Positions 1-8,814 of a stretch of DNA of 64,000 nucleotides are shown piece after piece. The first letter of the stretch is position 1; each line of letters opens with the position of its first letter. Position numbers and translations under genes: made by a program. This DNA is from Aerococcaceae bacterium zg-1292 (GTDB lineage: Bacteria; Bacillota; Bacilli; Lactobacillales; Aerococcaceae): the NCBI GenBank assembly GCA_016126655.1, contig CP065955.1:62001-126000 (forward strand), given 5' to 3'. The notes below the pieces were generated by a model. That model had not been told where the DNA came from. It made no database searches and worked only from the letters and a program-made list of their open reading frames with translations.

Positions 1-7
1 TGGTACA

Positions 8-131
8 CATAGTGTGAGCGCAGGCGTTTAACATTGAATCACTGGAGCAAAGGGCGTAGGAGCGCAAATAGCGCAACAAGCGCTTTGTGAAGTGGAGTCA
101 AGCCAACCCAAGCGAACCAAAATACAGGAGG
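8..131 (+). repeat. CATAG-leader (CL) repeat, copy 1
   Basis: This is a fairly complete copy of the dispersed CL repeat. It starts with CATAGTGTGAGCGC, has the CACTGGAGCA segment, an inner hairpin made from GAGCGC and GCGCTT-like arms, then GAAGTGGAGTCAAG, CCCAAGCGAACCA and finally AGGAGG. The last bases are the ribosome binding site of the P-type ATPase that starts eight bases later. The outer pairing arms have decayed compared with the best copies at 21834-22077. Confidence 0.8.
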
Positions 132-139
132 TAGCAGAC

Positions 140-1990
140 ATGCAGAAATGGTTATCACGTTATCGTAATTGGTTAACAACTGTCACAGGAATTTTAATTA
201 TTTTGGCATTTTTAACCAAATGGTTGTGGCATAATGGTCAGATTAGTGCTGATATACTTTTGATAGCTTCGTTGGTTGGAGGATTTCCAATATTCATACA
301 AGCTTTCCAAGCGCTAAAAGTTAAGGTGATAAGTATTGATTTTTTGGTTACACTCGCTATTTTAGGGGCGTTTGTGATACAAGAATTTGAAGAATCAGCC
401 ATTGTTTCTTTTCTGTTTTTGTTCGGAGCCTATTTGGAACAACGCACATTAGCTAAGACACGTTCTGCGATTAAAGAACTTGTCGAAATGGTGCCAGAGA
501 CCGCTTTTCGTCAAATAGATAATGGAGAGTTTGAAGAAGTATTCATTGACGAAGTAGATAAAGAGGATGTACTTTTGGTGAAGACTGGAGGTAAAATTCC
601 AGTGGATGGCGTAGTGGTAGCTGGTTCTGGTACAGCGAATGAAGCCAGTATAACTGGAGAAGCGATTCCGGTAGCTAAACGATTAAATGATAAAGTATTT
701 GCAGGAACAATTTTAGAAAATGGAACTATTCAATTGCGCACGGAAAAAGTGGGTGAAGAAACTACTTTCGGTAAAATTATTGAATTAGTGGAAGAAGCGC
801 AAGATACTAAGTCTAAAGCAGAACGTTTTATTGATAAATTTTCAAAATATTACACGCCAGCAGTATTAGTACTTGCAATTGTAATTTGGATACTTAGTCG
901 AAATCTTGAGTTGGCAGTGACTATTTTAGTGCTTGGTTGTCCAGGTGCGTTAGTGATTGGTGTGCCAGTATCCAATGTATCAGGTATTGGCAATGGTGCT
1001 CGAAACGGAATTTTATTTAAAGGGAGTGAAGTTATCACTGACTTTAGTAAAGTAGATACGATTTTATTTGATAAGACCGGTACACTCACTTATGGTAATC
1101 CTCAAGTGGCTCAAACAATTTATTATAGCTATGATAAGCCTTTTGTTGACCGTTTACTCGTTAGTGTCGAAAAAGAATCTAATCACCCACTCGCTAAAGC
1201 GATTGTCACTCACTATGGACAGACGAAGACGGAAGTGATTGACACCACGGAAGTTGTTCAAGGTGGTGGTATTGTCGCACAAATCCAACAACACCAAGTG
1301 TTAGTTGGTAATGTTTATTTGATGAAACAGTATAATGTGTCTTTTACCAGTCAAATGCAAAGCGACATAGAAGCGATGGAAGTAGCAGGGAATTCAATCG
1401 TTCTCACTGCTATTGATGGTCAATTAATGCTAGCTATCGGTGTTCGTGATAAAATTCGTCAGGGAGTAAAAGATGATTTAGATACAATTAAGAAGATAGG
1501 AGTAAAAAATTTAATTTTGCTTTCGGGAGATAATCAAGGAACGGTTGATTTAGTAGCCCAAGAATTAGGTTTAAGTGAAGCATATGGTCAATTATTGCCA
1601 GAAGATAAAGCGAAATTTGTAAAAAAACGGCAAGCAAAGGGAGAAATTGTAGCCTTTGTTGGTGATGGTATTAATGATAGCCCCTCATTAGCTTTAGCAG
1701 ACATTGGTATTGCCATGGGGAGTGGAACAGATGTGGCGATTGAGACGTCAAATGTAGTCTTGATGAATTCCGATTTTCACAGAATTCCACATGCGAGAGG
1801 TTTAGCGAAAGCGACACGGCGGAATATGATTGAAAATATTGTTATTGCTCTATTGGTGGTTATTGTTTTGTTAATTAGTGTGCTGTCAAGTTCATGGATG
1901 AATATGGCGATTGGGATGTTTGTCCATGAGGGTAGTATTTTAGTCGTTATTTTAAATGCGATGAGACTGTTAAAATATAAAAGTAAATAG
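140..1990 (+). CDS. Heavy-metal P1B-type ATPase
   Basis: Membrane pump that exports or imports a soft or transition metal using ATP. Visible motifs are TGEA (about residue 171, actuator), the membrane metal site CPG (267-269) instead of the common CPC, the phosphorylation motif DKTGTLT (311), the HP pair that marks P1B pumps (about 349), and GDGIND (508). At 616 residues it has no N-terminal metal-binding domain; a free HMA protein is encoded just downstream. ATG 140 is chosen over the in-frame GTG 92 because AGGAGG ends eight bases before it and GTG 92 lies inside the CL repeat. The metal cannot be named from the sequence; a CPG motif does not fit classical copper pumps well. Confidence 0.9.
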   Translation: MQKWLSRYRNWLTTVTGILIILAFLTKWLWHNGQISADILLIASLVGGFPIFIQAFQALKVKVISIDFLVTLAILGAFVIQEFEESAIVSFLFLFGAYLEQRTLAKTRSAIKELVEMVPETAFRQIDNGEFEEVFIDEVDKEDVLLVKTGGKIPVDGVVVAGSGTANEASITGEAIPVAKRLNDKVFAGTILENGTIQLRTEKVGEETTFGKIIELVEEAQDTKSKAERFIDKFSKYYTPAVLVLAIVIWILSRNLELAVTILVLGCPGALVIGVPVSNVSGIGNGARNGILFKGSEVITDFSKVDTILFDKTGTLTYGNPQVAQTIYYSYDKPFVDRLLVSVEKESNHPLAKAIVTHYGQTKTEVIDTTEVVQGGGIVAQIQQHQVLVGNVYLMKQYNVSFTSQMQSDIEAMEVAGNSIVLTAIDGQLMLAIGVRDKIRQGVKDDLDTIKKIGVKNLILLSGDNQGTVDLVAQELGLSEAYGQLLPEDKAKFVKKRQAKGEIVAFVGDGINDSPSLALADIGIAMGSGTDVAIETSNVVLMNSDFHRIPHARGLAKATRRNMIENIVIALLVVIVLLISVLSSSWMNMAIGMFVHEGSILVVILNAMRLLKYKSK

Positions 1991-2062
1991 ATAATCTTGA
2001 TAGCTATCAATTATTAAAACTTGGTTGTGTACTATACTGAAATTATAGAAAGAAAGGAAAAG

Positions 2063-2296
2063 ATGATGATGAAAAAAGCTATTTTACAACTCGAAACATT
2101 GGCGTGTCCAACATGTATGCAAAAAATTGAAGGTGCGATAAAAAATATCGCCGGCGTGGATAAAGAAAGTGTTAAGGTACTATTTAATGCAAGTAAAGCT
2201 AAAACGACTTTTGATGATAATGTAACAACGCTTGATGAAATTGCTAACGCAGTTCGTTCAATCGGATATGAGGTTTTAAAAGCAACGGAAAAATAG
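2063..2296 (+). CDS. HMA-domain metal-binding protein (CopZ-like)
   Basis: A 77-residue heavy-metal-associated domain protein. The metal site is in LACPTCMQKIEG (CxxC, about residues 13-16), and the rest matches the beta-alpha-beta-beta-alpha-beta fold (GVDKESVKVLF, IANAVRSIGYEV). Such proteins carry a metal ion to a P1B-ATPase. It follows the ATPase gene by 72 bases and probably supplies the domain the pump lacks. ATG 2063 follows AGAAAGGAAAAG; the upstream GTG 2021 in the same frame has no ribosome binding site. Confidence 0.88.
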   Translation: MMMKKAILQLETLACPTCMQKIEGAIKNIAGVDKESVKVLFNASKAKTTFDDNVTTLDEIANAVRSIGYEVLKATEK

Positions 2297-2384
2297 TGTA
2301 TGGCGAGTATATCAAAGAAGTTGTTCACTGATATTCAGTAATGAGTGTAGATGTTCGGACTTTAACTATTAGAACATATAGTTC

Positions 2385-2537
2385 GAGAGTGTAGTTGTCT
2401 GGACTTAAAGCACTAGAATGCGGTATGAAATTATAGTGTGCATTGGCTTGAGCTGCCGGATAAAAATACCAATATGCGTGCAACACGTAAAAGCGACTGC
2501 TGAAGTGGAGCTGTTTTAACCTTGGAACCAAAATAGG
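2385..2537 (+). repeat. CL repeat, degenerate (probably two fused remnants)
   Basis: The segment carries drifted repeat landmarks: GTCTGGACTTAAAGCACTAGA, TAGTGTGCATTGGCTTGAG, GAAGTGGAGCTG, GGAACCAAAATAGG. It occupies the gap between the HMA gene and the next gene and ends at that gene's ribosome binding site. A further remnant may begin near 2340. Confidence 0.5.
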
Positions 2538-2545
2538 GGGAATCG

Positions 2546-2851
2546 ATGATGTTAAAAGAATTTTTTGAAGCAAATGATGGGCTACTGGATTTATATACCC
2601 AAGCTATCACAAAAGCGCATGGCGATAAGCATCCTGAAGTCTTTGAAGTAAGAAAAATCTATAAAATAATTCAGGATAAGATACAAGAAGAGGATATAGA
2701 TGTCTCAAATGAATGGGTGGAATTAAGAGCGATAACGCAAGATTATGCAATACCTGATGATGTATGTCCAACCTTTACAAAGACTTATCAGTTATTAAAG
2801 CAAATGGATGAGTTAGCACAGGTTGATTTTCAACGGTTAGCGAGGGGTTAA
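2546..2851 (+). CDS. Hypothetical protein in metal/FLP operon
   Basis: A 101-residue, mostly helical, acidic soluble protein without signal peptide or membrane segment. I do not recognise a family. It lies two bases upstream of the Crp/Fnr-type gene and ends in GLARG-like residues overlapping that gene's ribosome binding region, so the two are surely co-transcribed and probably translationally coupled. Context suggests a role in the metal or redox response of this cluster; there is a single cysteine (DDVCPTF). Confidence 0.65.
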   Translation: MMLKEFFEANDGLLDLYTQAITKAHGDKHPEVFEVRKIYKIIQDKIQEEDIDVSNEWVELRAITQDYAIPDDVCPTFTKTYQLLKQMDELAQVDFQRLARG

Positions 2852-2853
2852 GT

Positions 2854-3507
2854 ATGGTTCAACATCTTTGTGTAACATTGGTACCATTATTTAATCATTT
2901 ATCACTGGACGAACAAATTGAGATTAACAAATTGGCAAGATATCAAAAGTATGAAAAGAATGAGATTGTTTTTAAACCAGGCGATGATGCCCTAGTGATT
3001 GTAGCGCATGGTAGTATGAAAGTCTATCAATTATCTTCCAATGGCAAGGAACAATTGTTACGAGTGGTTGAACCAGGTAGTTATGAAGGTGAAAATCAGT
3101 TGTTTGGGCTAAAAAATGAAACACTGTTTGGTGAAGCGTTAGAAACAACAGAAATTTGCAGTTTAAGTAAGCAAGCGTTTAATCAAGTGATGTTAAATAA
3201 TCCAGAAATATCACTGAAATTATTCGAGTTAAGTGCACAAAAAATGGTTCAAGTAGAAAAGCAAACACAATTTTTATCTATGGAACGAATTGAAGAACGC
3301 CTAGCTGTTTATCTATTCGATTTAGCTAAAGTGACTAATGAGAAACAACTCATACTACCAATGAAAATGAAAGATATTGCCCAATATTTAGGGACAACAC
3401 CCGAAACACTTTCTCGAAAGTTTAAATACCTAGAGACTGAAGGTTATATCCAACGCTCAGGTAAGAAGATTATTATTCTTGATGAAGAGGGATTGCAGCA
3501 TATATAG
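2854..3507 (+). CDS. Crp/Fnr-family regulator, FLP-like
   Basis: A 217-residue transcription factor with an N-terminal cyclic-nucleotide-binding-type beta barrel (residues 13-115) and a C-terminal winged helix of the Crp class (about 165-205: MKDIAQYLGTTPETLSRKF is the recognition region). The only two cysteines are C6 and C102. FLP proteins of Lactobacillus casei and Lactococcus lack the FNR iron-sulfur cluster and use a pair of cysteines as a thiol-disulfide switch, and this arrangement would fit. Its position beside a metal ATPase agrees with Flp control of metal content in Lactococcus. Redox sensing is inferred. Confidence 0.85.
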   Translation: MVQHLCVTLVPLFNHLSLDEQIEINKLARYQKYEKNEIVFKPGDDALVIVAHGSMKVYQLSSNGKEQLLRVVEPGSYEGENQLFGLKNETLFGEALETTEICSLSKQAFNQVMLNNPEISLKLFELSAQKMVQVEKQTQFLSMERIEERLAVYLFDLAKVTNEKQLILPMKMKDIAQYLGTTPETLSRKFKYLETEGYIQRSGKKIIILDEEGLQHI

Positions 3508-3578
3508 ACACATGATACCCTTGTCGATGTTTCGCTTGGATAATAATGCTTAGCAATATAAAGTTTTTACAACGATGA

Positions 3579-3627
3579 ATCGCGTAATAGGTTTAATTCA
3601 CTGAGAACCTGTTGCGCGATATTTTTG
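3579..3627 (+). terminator. Intrinsic terminator after FLP-like gene
   Basis: The arms ATCGCGTAATAGGTT and AACCTGTTGCGCGAT pair almost perfectly (two G-T pairs) around an 11-base loop and are followed by ATTTTTG. Confidence 0.8.
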
Positions 3628-3817
3628 TATATATTTTTTGAATAGAATCCTGTTTGACAAATAATGAATAGCAGTGGCTTCTGGATTGGCAAAATGATGA
3701 TACTAGTAAGGGAATTAACGATGAGTTTTAAAATTTTGTAAAATTCATTTCTAAATGGGCAGTAATAGTATAAAACGTAACCGAAAATGGGTATAATAGA
3801 GAAGAATAGACAGAAAC

Positions 3818-3931
3818 ATGGGTGTGGGATTTGAACCACTGGGGTAATAAGTGCCAGAGTGCACCAGAGCTACATGCATTTTTCGCAGTGGACGTCATGC
3901 AACCCAAGAAAAACAAATAACTCAAAAGGAA
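3818..3931 (+). repeat. CL repeat, copy upstream of VanR-like gene
   Basis: Contains GATTTGAACCACTGGGG, an AGAGTGCACCAGAGCT inner part, GCAGTGGACGTCATGCAACCCAAG, and ends in AAAAGGAAGTG, the ribosome binding site of the response regulator. A TATAAT hexamer at 3792-3797 just before it may be the -10 box, so the repeat would be in the 5' leader of the mRNA. The 190 bases before that (3630-3815) hold nothing else I recognise. Confidence 0.7.
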
Positions 3932-3940
3932 GTGAAAAAA

Positions 3941-4633
3941 ATGTCAACGAGAATATTACTAGTAGATGATGACCGTGAAATCGTTGGATTTTTGAAAATA
4001 TACCTAGAAAGTGAAGACTTTGAAGTAATTGCAGCTTATAATGGACAACAAGCACTAAAAATTTTGGAGACTGAAGCCGTTGATTTGGTCTTGTTAGATA
4101 TTATGATGCCGCAAATGAATGGCTTAGATGTGCTTAAACGGATGCGTGATGCAGGTAAAAGTGTCCCGGTTATATTAGTGAGTGCGAAATCAACCGATCA
4201 CGATAAAATTCAAGGACTTGTGACAGGTGCCGATGACTATATTACCAAGCCATTTAACACCCTCGAAGTGATGGCACGGATTAAATCATTATTGCGCCGT
4301 CAAAATCAATATATGGTGCCAAATAAAGTGAATCAGATTGAGATTGGACCATTAGAGATACGTAAAGAATCACATGAAGTGTTCACCTTATCTGGGACAC
4401 CAATTCAACTGACAGCACTCGAATTTGGTATTCTCTATTTATTGGCAAGTCACCCGAATCGTGTGTTTAGTGCAGAAGAAATTTTTGAAGCTGTATGGAA
4501 TCAAGAAAGTGTTGTAAGTGTGAAGACGGTCATGGTGCATGTGAGTCACTTGCGCGATAAGATTGAAGCAGCGACTGGTGGCGAAAAAGTGATTCAAACC
4601 GTATGGGGCGTAGGGTATAAAATAGAAGGGTAA
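3941..4633 (+). CDS. OmpR/PhoB-type response regulator (VanR-like)
   Basis: A 230-residue response regulator. The receiver domain has the acidic pair DD (residues 9-10), phosphorylated Asp in LVLLDIMMP (about residue 53), Ser/Thr in ILVSAKS, and Lys in YITKPF. The C-terminal winged helix (about 125-228) has VKTVMVHVSHLRDKI as the recognition part. ATG 3941 follows AAAGGAAGTG; an upstream in-frame start inside the repeat was rejected. The sensor kinase gene follows after ten bases and a PBP5-like gene after that, the same association as in VanR/VanS-type envelope systems. Confidence 0.92.
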   Translation: MSTRILLVDDDREIVGFLKIYLESEDFEVIAAYNGQQALKILETEAVDLVLLDIMMPQMNGLDVLKRMRDAGKSVPVILVSAKSTDHDKIQGLVTGADDYITKPFNTLEVMARIKSLLRRQNQYMVPNKVNQIEIGPLEIRKESHEVFTLSGTPIQLTALEFGILYLLASHPNRVFSAEEIFEAVWNQESVVSVKTVMVHVSHLRDKIEAATGGEKVIQTVWGVGYKIEG

Positions 4634-4643
4634 ACTAATAGTT

Positions 4644-5777
4644 ATGAATTTACCAACGATGAAATTGACGCGCAACGAAAAAATAGTATTGTTTTTAGAA
4701 GGAATCATTACGCTCGGCATCATTTTCTTTGTTTACTTAAGTTTTGTCTTATTATACATTGAATTTTTAAATATGCCGATGTCATGGTTAGGAAGACCAG
4801 AAACCACGGGTTTTGAATATTTTAATATGACGGTGGAAGGTGTCAATTTAACCCGGAAAGTATTCTCGTATCTTATGTTAGTTATTGCTATATTGATGAC
4901 TTTTTTACGCGTGAATAAAAGACGAACGGCTCTACATTTGGATCATGTATTGGATTATTTGAAGTATATCTCAAATGGGCACTACGAGTTAAGAATTCCA
5001 GAAGTAAATATTGGAGAGTTGACAGAAGTGATTCGCAGTATCAACTCCTTGGTCGAAAGTACTGTACAGTCACGTGAAGAAGAACGTAAAATTGAACAGT
5101 CGAAAGATGAATTGATTGCCAATGTTGGACACGATTTAAGAACACCGTTAACATCCATTATTGGCTATTTAGGGCTTATCGATAATCAGCAATATCAGTC
5201 AGAAGAACAAATGTTGAATTATGCCCGGATTGCTTATAATAAAGCCTTGGGAATGAAAGTTTTAGTGAGTGACTTGTTCGATTATGCAGCGTCACGATTA
5301 ACCTCGTACGAGATAAAACCGATTGAAATGAGTATTGAGATGTTTTTTGAGCAAATTGCAGCGGATTTTGAATTGACGGCGCAAGAAAAACATATTGAAA
5401 TTGAAATCGATGTAGTACCTGAAGATTTAATCGTTTCACTGGACCCGGAAAAGATGGCGCGAGTGTTTCATAATTTAATATCAAATGCACTCAAATATGG
5501 GCATGGAGCTTCGGTAATTCAACTACGCGCGTACCAAGAATTAGCATCGAAAAAGACGATGATGGAGGTACGTAATAATGGTGAATTAATACCAGAAACT
5601 GAACTCGAAAATATTTTTGAACGAAGCTATCGATTGGATTCATCGCGGAATGCTGATGTACCAGGTTCAGGCTTAGGCTTAGCGATTGTACGAAATATTG
5701 TTAAGCTACATGATGGTGAAGTTTCTGCAGCAATTGACCGAGAATTTTTAGTATTTAAAATAGAAATGAAATGGTGA
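4644..5777 (+). CDS. Sensor histidine kinase (VanS-like)
   Basis: A 377-residue membrane kinase. Two membrane segments (about 13-38 and 72-92) flank a short outside loop. A HAMP-like linker (about 95-150) follows, then the H box in ANVGHDLRTPLTSIIGYL, the N box in HNLISNALKYG and the G box in GSGLGLAIV. The short external part resembles VanS-type kinases that read the cell-envelope state. It is the partner of the regulator upstream; its stop overlaps the start region of the PBP5-like gene downstream, so the three form one operon. Confidence 0.92.
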   Translation: MNLPTMKLTRNEKIVLFLEGIITLGIIFFVYLSFVLLYIEFLNMPMSWLGRPETTGFEYFNMTVEGVNLTRKVFSYLMLVIAILMTFLRVNKRRTALHLDHVLDYLKYISNGHYELRIPEVNIGELTEVIRSINSLVESTVQSREEERKIEQSKDELIANVGHDLRTPLTSIIGYLGLIDNQQYQSEEQMLNYARIAYNKALGMKVLVSDLFDYAASRLTSYEIKPIEMSIEMFFEQIAADFELTAQEKHIEIEIDVVPEDLIVSLDPEKMARVFHNLISNALKYGHGASVIQLRAYQELASKKTMMEVRNNGELIPETELENIFERSYRLDSSRNADVPGSGLGLAIVRNIVKLHDGEVSAAIDREFLVFKIEMKW

Positions 5778-5782
5778 AATCA

Positions 5783-7084
5783 ATGAATGTAAAAAAGCAG
5801 TTAATAATGTTCATTAGCTTGATTATTTTAGCAGTAATAATGCCAGTGGTTTCTGCCCAAACGGATGAGAATGTATCGCTTGAAGCCATGTCTGCGTTAC
5901 TAGTGGATGCTGAAAATGGACAAATTTTATTCGAAAAAGAAGCAGACTTGGCTGTAAATTCAGGTGCGGCTACCAAATTATTATTAGTATACTTAGTATA
6001 TGAGGCGATAGCAGCTGGTAAGTTGACATTGGATGCGCCAGTTCCTATTTCTGATGCGGTTTATCAATTGAGTCAAAATTATGAAATCGCAAATATTCCG
6101 TTGCGACAAGATTTTCAGTATACAGTGGAGGAATTGCTGCAAGCTGTCGCTGTAAAATCTGCCAATGGTGCGGCATTAGCGTTAGTAGAGGCGACTTCGT
6201 CATCGCAACAAGATTTTTTAGGTAAAATGAAACAAAAATTAACAGAGTGGCATTTGGAAGGAAATCAATTGACCAATATTTTGGGTATTTCAACCGATGA
6301 TAATGGTAGTCAAAATACCTCAACTGGGAATAAGTTAACGGCTAAGACAATAGCAACGATTGCATATCGGTTGATTAACGATTTCCCAGAGTATTTAGAA
6401 TACACGAAGATTGAGCGTTTGCATTTTAAGGCTGAAACATCAGATGCGCTGGTCGTAGAAAATAGTAATGACTTACTTGATAGTTCAATGAAACCAGATG
6501 GTTTAATGTTGACGAATGCTGAAGATGGGTACCATCATCAAATTTTGACGGTTAGACGGAATAACCGGCGTTTATTAGCTGTTGTCCTTGGGGAACCAGA
6601 TGAAGCCGTTAGAACTTATAAAGGGGTTAAACAATTGATGGATTATGGCTTCACTGCGTTTAATAAGCAAAATGTACTGATTAAAGATACCCTTACAAAT
6701 CAGATACCAGCAGTTGATGTAGTAGGTGGAAAGAAAAAAGTGGTTTCAACCGTATATACTGAAGATGTTTCGCTAACATTACCGAGTGAGTGGTCTAATA
6801 TCAAATATCTTTATGAATTTGTGCCGGATAAAAAGCATATTAATGAAAAAAATCAAATAGAAGCACCGATAAAAAAAAATACGACAATTGGTACAGTTAA
6901 AGTATCTTTAGAAAGAGCAGAGATTCCATTTTTACCAACAGCTAAAGGCACTGCAGTACCAATTAAAACGAGTGAATCGGTAGAAAAAGCAGGTTGGATA
7001 AGACGTGCACTACAAGGAGCACAACATATTGGAGAAGGAATAGTTGATGGGACACGAAAATTTTTCATTGATTTATTTAATTAA
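5783..7084 (+). CDS. PBP5/DacA-like D,D-carboxypeptidase homologue, active site lost
   Basis: A 433-residue secreted protein with signal peptide (cleavage near VVSA-QTD), a peptidase S11 domain (about 30-280), a beta-rich C-terminal domain, and a final amphipathic helix as in DacA proteins that sit on the outer face of the membrane. Family members use Ser in SxxK, then SxN and KTG. Here the first motif reads AATK (in NSGAATKLLL), with the serine replaced by alanine; SAN is kept; the KTG region reads GLMLTNAEDG. It is therefore unlikely to be a working carboxypeptidase and may bind peptidoglycan or act as a sensor accessory. Start 5783 is preferred over 5771 because of the GGTGA spacing. Confidence 0.85.
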   Translation: MNVKKQLIMFISLIILAVIMPVVSAQTDENVSLEAMSALLVDAENGQILFEKEADLAVNSGAATKLLLVYLVYEAIAAGKLTLDAPVPISDAVYQLSQNYEIANIPLRQDFQYTVEELLQAVAVKSANGAALALVEATSSSQQDFLGKMKQKLTEWHLEGNQLTNILGISTDDNGSQNTSTGNKLTAKTIATIAYRLINDFPEYLEYTKIERLHFKAETSDALVVENSNDLLDSSMKPDGLMLTNAEDGYHHQILTVRRNNRRLLAVVLGEPDEAVRTYKGVKQLMDYGFTAFNKQNVLIKDTLTNQIPAVDVVGGKKKVVSTVYTEDVSLTLPSEWSNIKYLYEFVPDKKHINEKNQIEAPIKKNTTIGTVKVSLERAEIPFLPTAKGTAVPIKTSESVEKAGWIRRALQGAQHIGEGIVDGTRKFFIDLFN

Positions 7085-7131
7085 AAAATTATAACAGATA
7101 ACATAGCTGTTGATGATGGGGGATTATAATA

Positions 7132-7662
7132 ATGGAAAAAAAGGAACAAGCAATTTTTGCCGGCGGATGTTTTTGGTGTATGGTTCACCCGTTTGATAAA
7201 TGGGAGGGAGTGGAATCTGTAATCTCAGGCTATATCGGAGGAACTACCGAAAATCCGACGTATGAACAAGTGAAAACAGGGATGACAGGTCATGCTGAAG
7301 CTGTGTGTATAACATTTAATCCAGATGTGGTGAGTTATGACCAATTACTGAAAGTTTTTTGGCAAATTATTGATCCGACAGATAGTCAGGGACAATTTGT
7401 TGACCGGGGCACTTCGTATCGCCCAGAAATTTTTTATACCAATGAAGCACAAAAACGTGCTGCAGAACAATCTAAAGAGGCGCTAGAAAAAAGTGGTATG
7501 TTTAATCAACCGATTGTTGTGCCGATTACGCCAGCACCGACATTTTATGAAGCGGAAACTTATCACCAAGATTTTTACTTAAAAAATCCTGAACATTATG
7601 AACGCTATCGTAGTTTGTCAGGACGCGATGAATTTATTCAGCGACATCACTCGTTGTCGTAA
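7132..7662 (+). CDS. msrA: Peptide methionine sulfoxide reductase A
   Basis: A 176-residue MsrA. It reduces the S-epimer of methionine sulfoxide in oxidised proteins. The active-site motif GGCFWC is at residues 10-15 with the catalytic Cys at 12, followed by [15 protein letters not shown] and GHAEAV. Length is normal for a single-domain MsrA without fused MsrB. It is preceded by GGGGGA and lies 47 bases after the PBP5-like gene. Confidence 0.97.
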   Translation: MEKKEQAIFAGGCFWCMVHPFDKWEGVESVISGYIGGTTENPTYEQVKTGMTGHAEAVCITFNPDVVSYDQLLKVFWQIIDPTDSQGQFVDRGTSYRPEIFYTNEAQKRAAEQSKEALEKSGMFNQPIVVPITPAPTFYEAETYHQDFYLKNPEHYERYRSLSGRDEFIQRHHSLS

Positions 7663-7667
7663 GAAAT

Positions 7668-7752
7668 GTATAATGTGTGGTCTGACTTGAATTACTGGTT
7701 AAACGCATTGACGTGCACCAGTACGAAAGTGGATGACACGCTAACCCATACG
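7668..7752 (+). repeat. CL repeat, degenerate copy after msrA
   Basis: The landmarks GTCTGACTTGAATTACTGG, GACGTGCACCAGTACGAAAGTGGATGACA and CTAACCCATACGAAC are recognisable. The inner arm is short and the AGGAGG end is absent; a terminator follows instead. Confidence 0.6.
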
Positions 7753-7761
7753 AACAAAATA

Positions 7762-7816
7762 TAGACAGTTCAATCACTACGTGCAATGGTGTGATTGAGC
7801 TGTCTATGTATTTTTA
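7762..7816 (+). terminator. Intrinsic terminator, msrA operon (bidirectional)
   Basis: TAGACAGTTCAATCAC pairs with GTGATTGAGCTGTCTA around a short loop, followed by TGTATTTTT. The stem abuts the end of the convergent ECF gene and may serve both strands. Confidence 0.8.
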
Positions 7817-8341
7817 GGGGCGGCGAATCATGTATCGTTGAAGTATACGGGTAACTATTGGTGCGAGTAAGAGATAAAATATGAAATTTCCAACCGCGTG
7901 GGCTGTATCAAAAGGGATACCTCTTAAATAATAGCTCCAAAAATTGGCTATGCCGTACAATTTGACCCATATTATTGAAATGATAAAGCCATATAAATAC
8001 CCTAATAATCCACACCAGACTGCTGAAATCATTTGTTGGATAATAGGATTGAAATATTGGCTAAAGCGAATAATGGGTAGGGATGCTATTACTAATAACA
8101 TATAGGTAGCTATTTGCATCAATGTCCACGGTCCCATCCCAAGATAGAGATTTGAGACTAACATCGTTAATCCGGCAATAATAATACTTTTTTGCCAACC
8201 GATACTTACTGTAAAAATAAATAATAAAGTAGTAATTGGTTGGACATTAGGAATACCCGAAAAGATGATTCGACCAATATAACAAAGCGTGCTTAATAAT
8301 GCAATCTGTGTGAGTGAGCGAATAGACAATATTTTACTCAA
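7814..8341 (-). CDS. ECF transporter S component
   Basis: A 175-residue integral membrane protein with about five to six hydrophobic helices and the small size of energy-coupling-factor substrate-binding (S) subunits. The start is a TTG that overlaps the last codons of the upstream lipoprotein gene, so translation is coupled. No ECF ATPase or T-subunit is nearby; group II ECF systems share these from another locus. Pairing with a DUF4430 (transcobalamin-like) lipoprotein suggests a corrinoid or similar vitamin as substrate, which is inference only. Confidence 0.8.
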   Translation of the reverse strand: MSKILSIRSLTQIALLSTLCYIGRIIFSGIPNVQPITTLLFIFTVSIGWQKSIIIAGLTMLVSNLYLGMGPWTLMQIATYMLLVIASLPIIRFSQYFNPIIQQMISAVWCGLLGYLYGFIISIIWVKLYGIANFWSYYLRGIPFDTAHAVGNFIFYLLLAPIVTRILQRYMIRRP

Positions 8342-8780
8342 ATGGTGCTAACTTCCAATCAATTTGGTCACCATTCTTTAATTGAATACCATCTGCTCCA
8401 ACTTCGCTCATTTTTCCATTGTAGTCAAATAACCACCATTTATTTGCTTTGGCATCTTGTTCATGGCCATTAATGCTACTAATAAAACCATCTTTTTCAA
8501 CAATATCGAAGTGAGCTTTCATTACACTCAATAGAGTTTCACCTTCTTTTACGTTTAAGGTAAAAGGACTATTTTCAATGTGTTTACCATCGACGGTGAC
8601 ATTGATTGTAATAGCTATCATTTTTTTCTCGTCAGTAGTCGTTTGAGCAGCTGACGTCGTTGTTGTTTGAACCGTCGTCGATTCTGTAGTAGCGACAGTA
8701 GTTGTTTCTGCCTTTTGACTCGCTGTTTGACACCCAGCTAATATTAACATTGATGTCAGTAATAATAATTTATGTCTCAT
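8334..8780 (-). CDS. DUF4430 (transcobalamin-like) lipoprotein
   Basis: A 148-residue lipoprotein: signal peptide with lipobox LAGC (Cys about residue 17), a Thr/Ser-rich linker (about 18-50), then a C-terminal DUF4430 domain (about 60-148) with GETLLSVMKAHF and NKWWLFDYNGK. In transcobalamin the same fold closes over cobalamin. It stands first in an operon with an ECF S component and probably presents a ligand to it. ATG 8780 is chosen because GGATGGG precedes it; an ATG nine bases upstream lacks spacing. Confidence 0.82.
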   Translation of the reverse strand: MRHKLLLLTSMLILAGCQTASQKAETTTVATTESTTVQTTTTSAAQTTTDEKKMIAITINVTVDGKHIENSPFTLNVKEGETLLSVMKAHFDIVEKDGFISSINGHEQDAKANKWWLFDYNGKMSEVGADGIQLKNGDQIDWKLAPFE

Positions 8781-8814
8781 AATTCCCATCCTTATCTAAA
8801 TGTTTGATTGCTAA

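Noticed and set aside
3567-3839. Minus-strand open frame of 90 codons between FLP and VanR-like genes
   Set aside because: No ribosome binding site, runs through a terminator hairpin, and composition looks non-coding.
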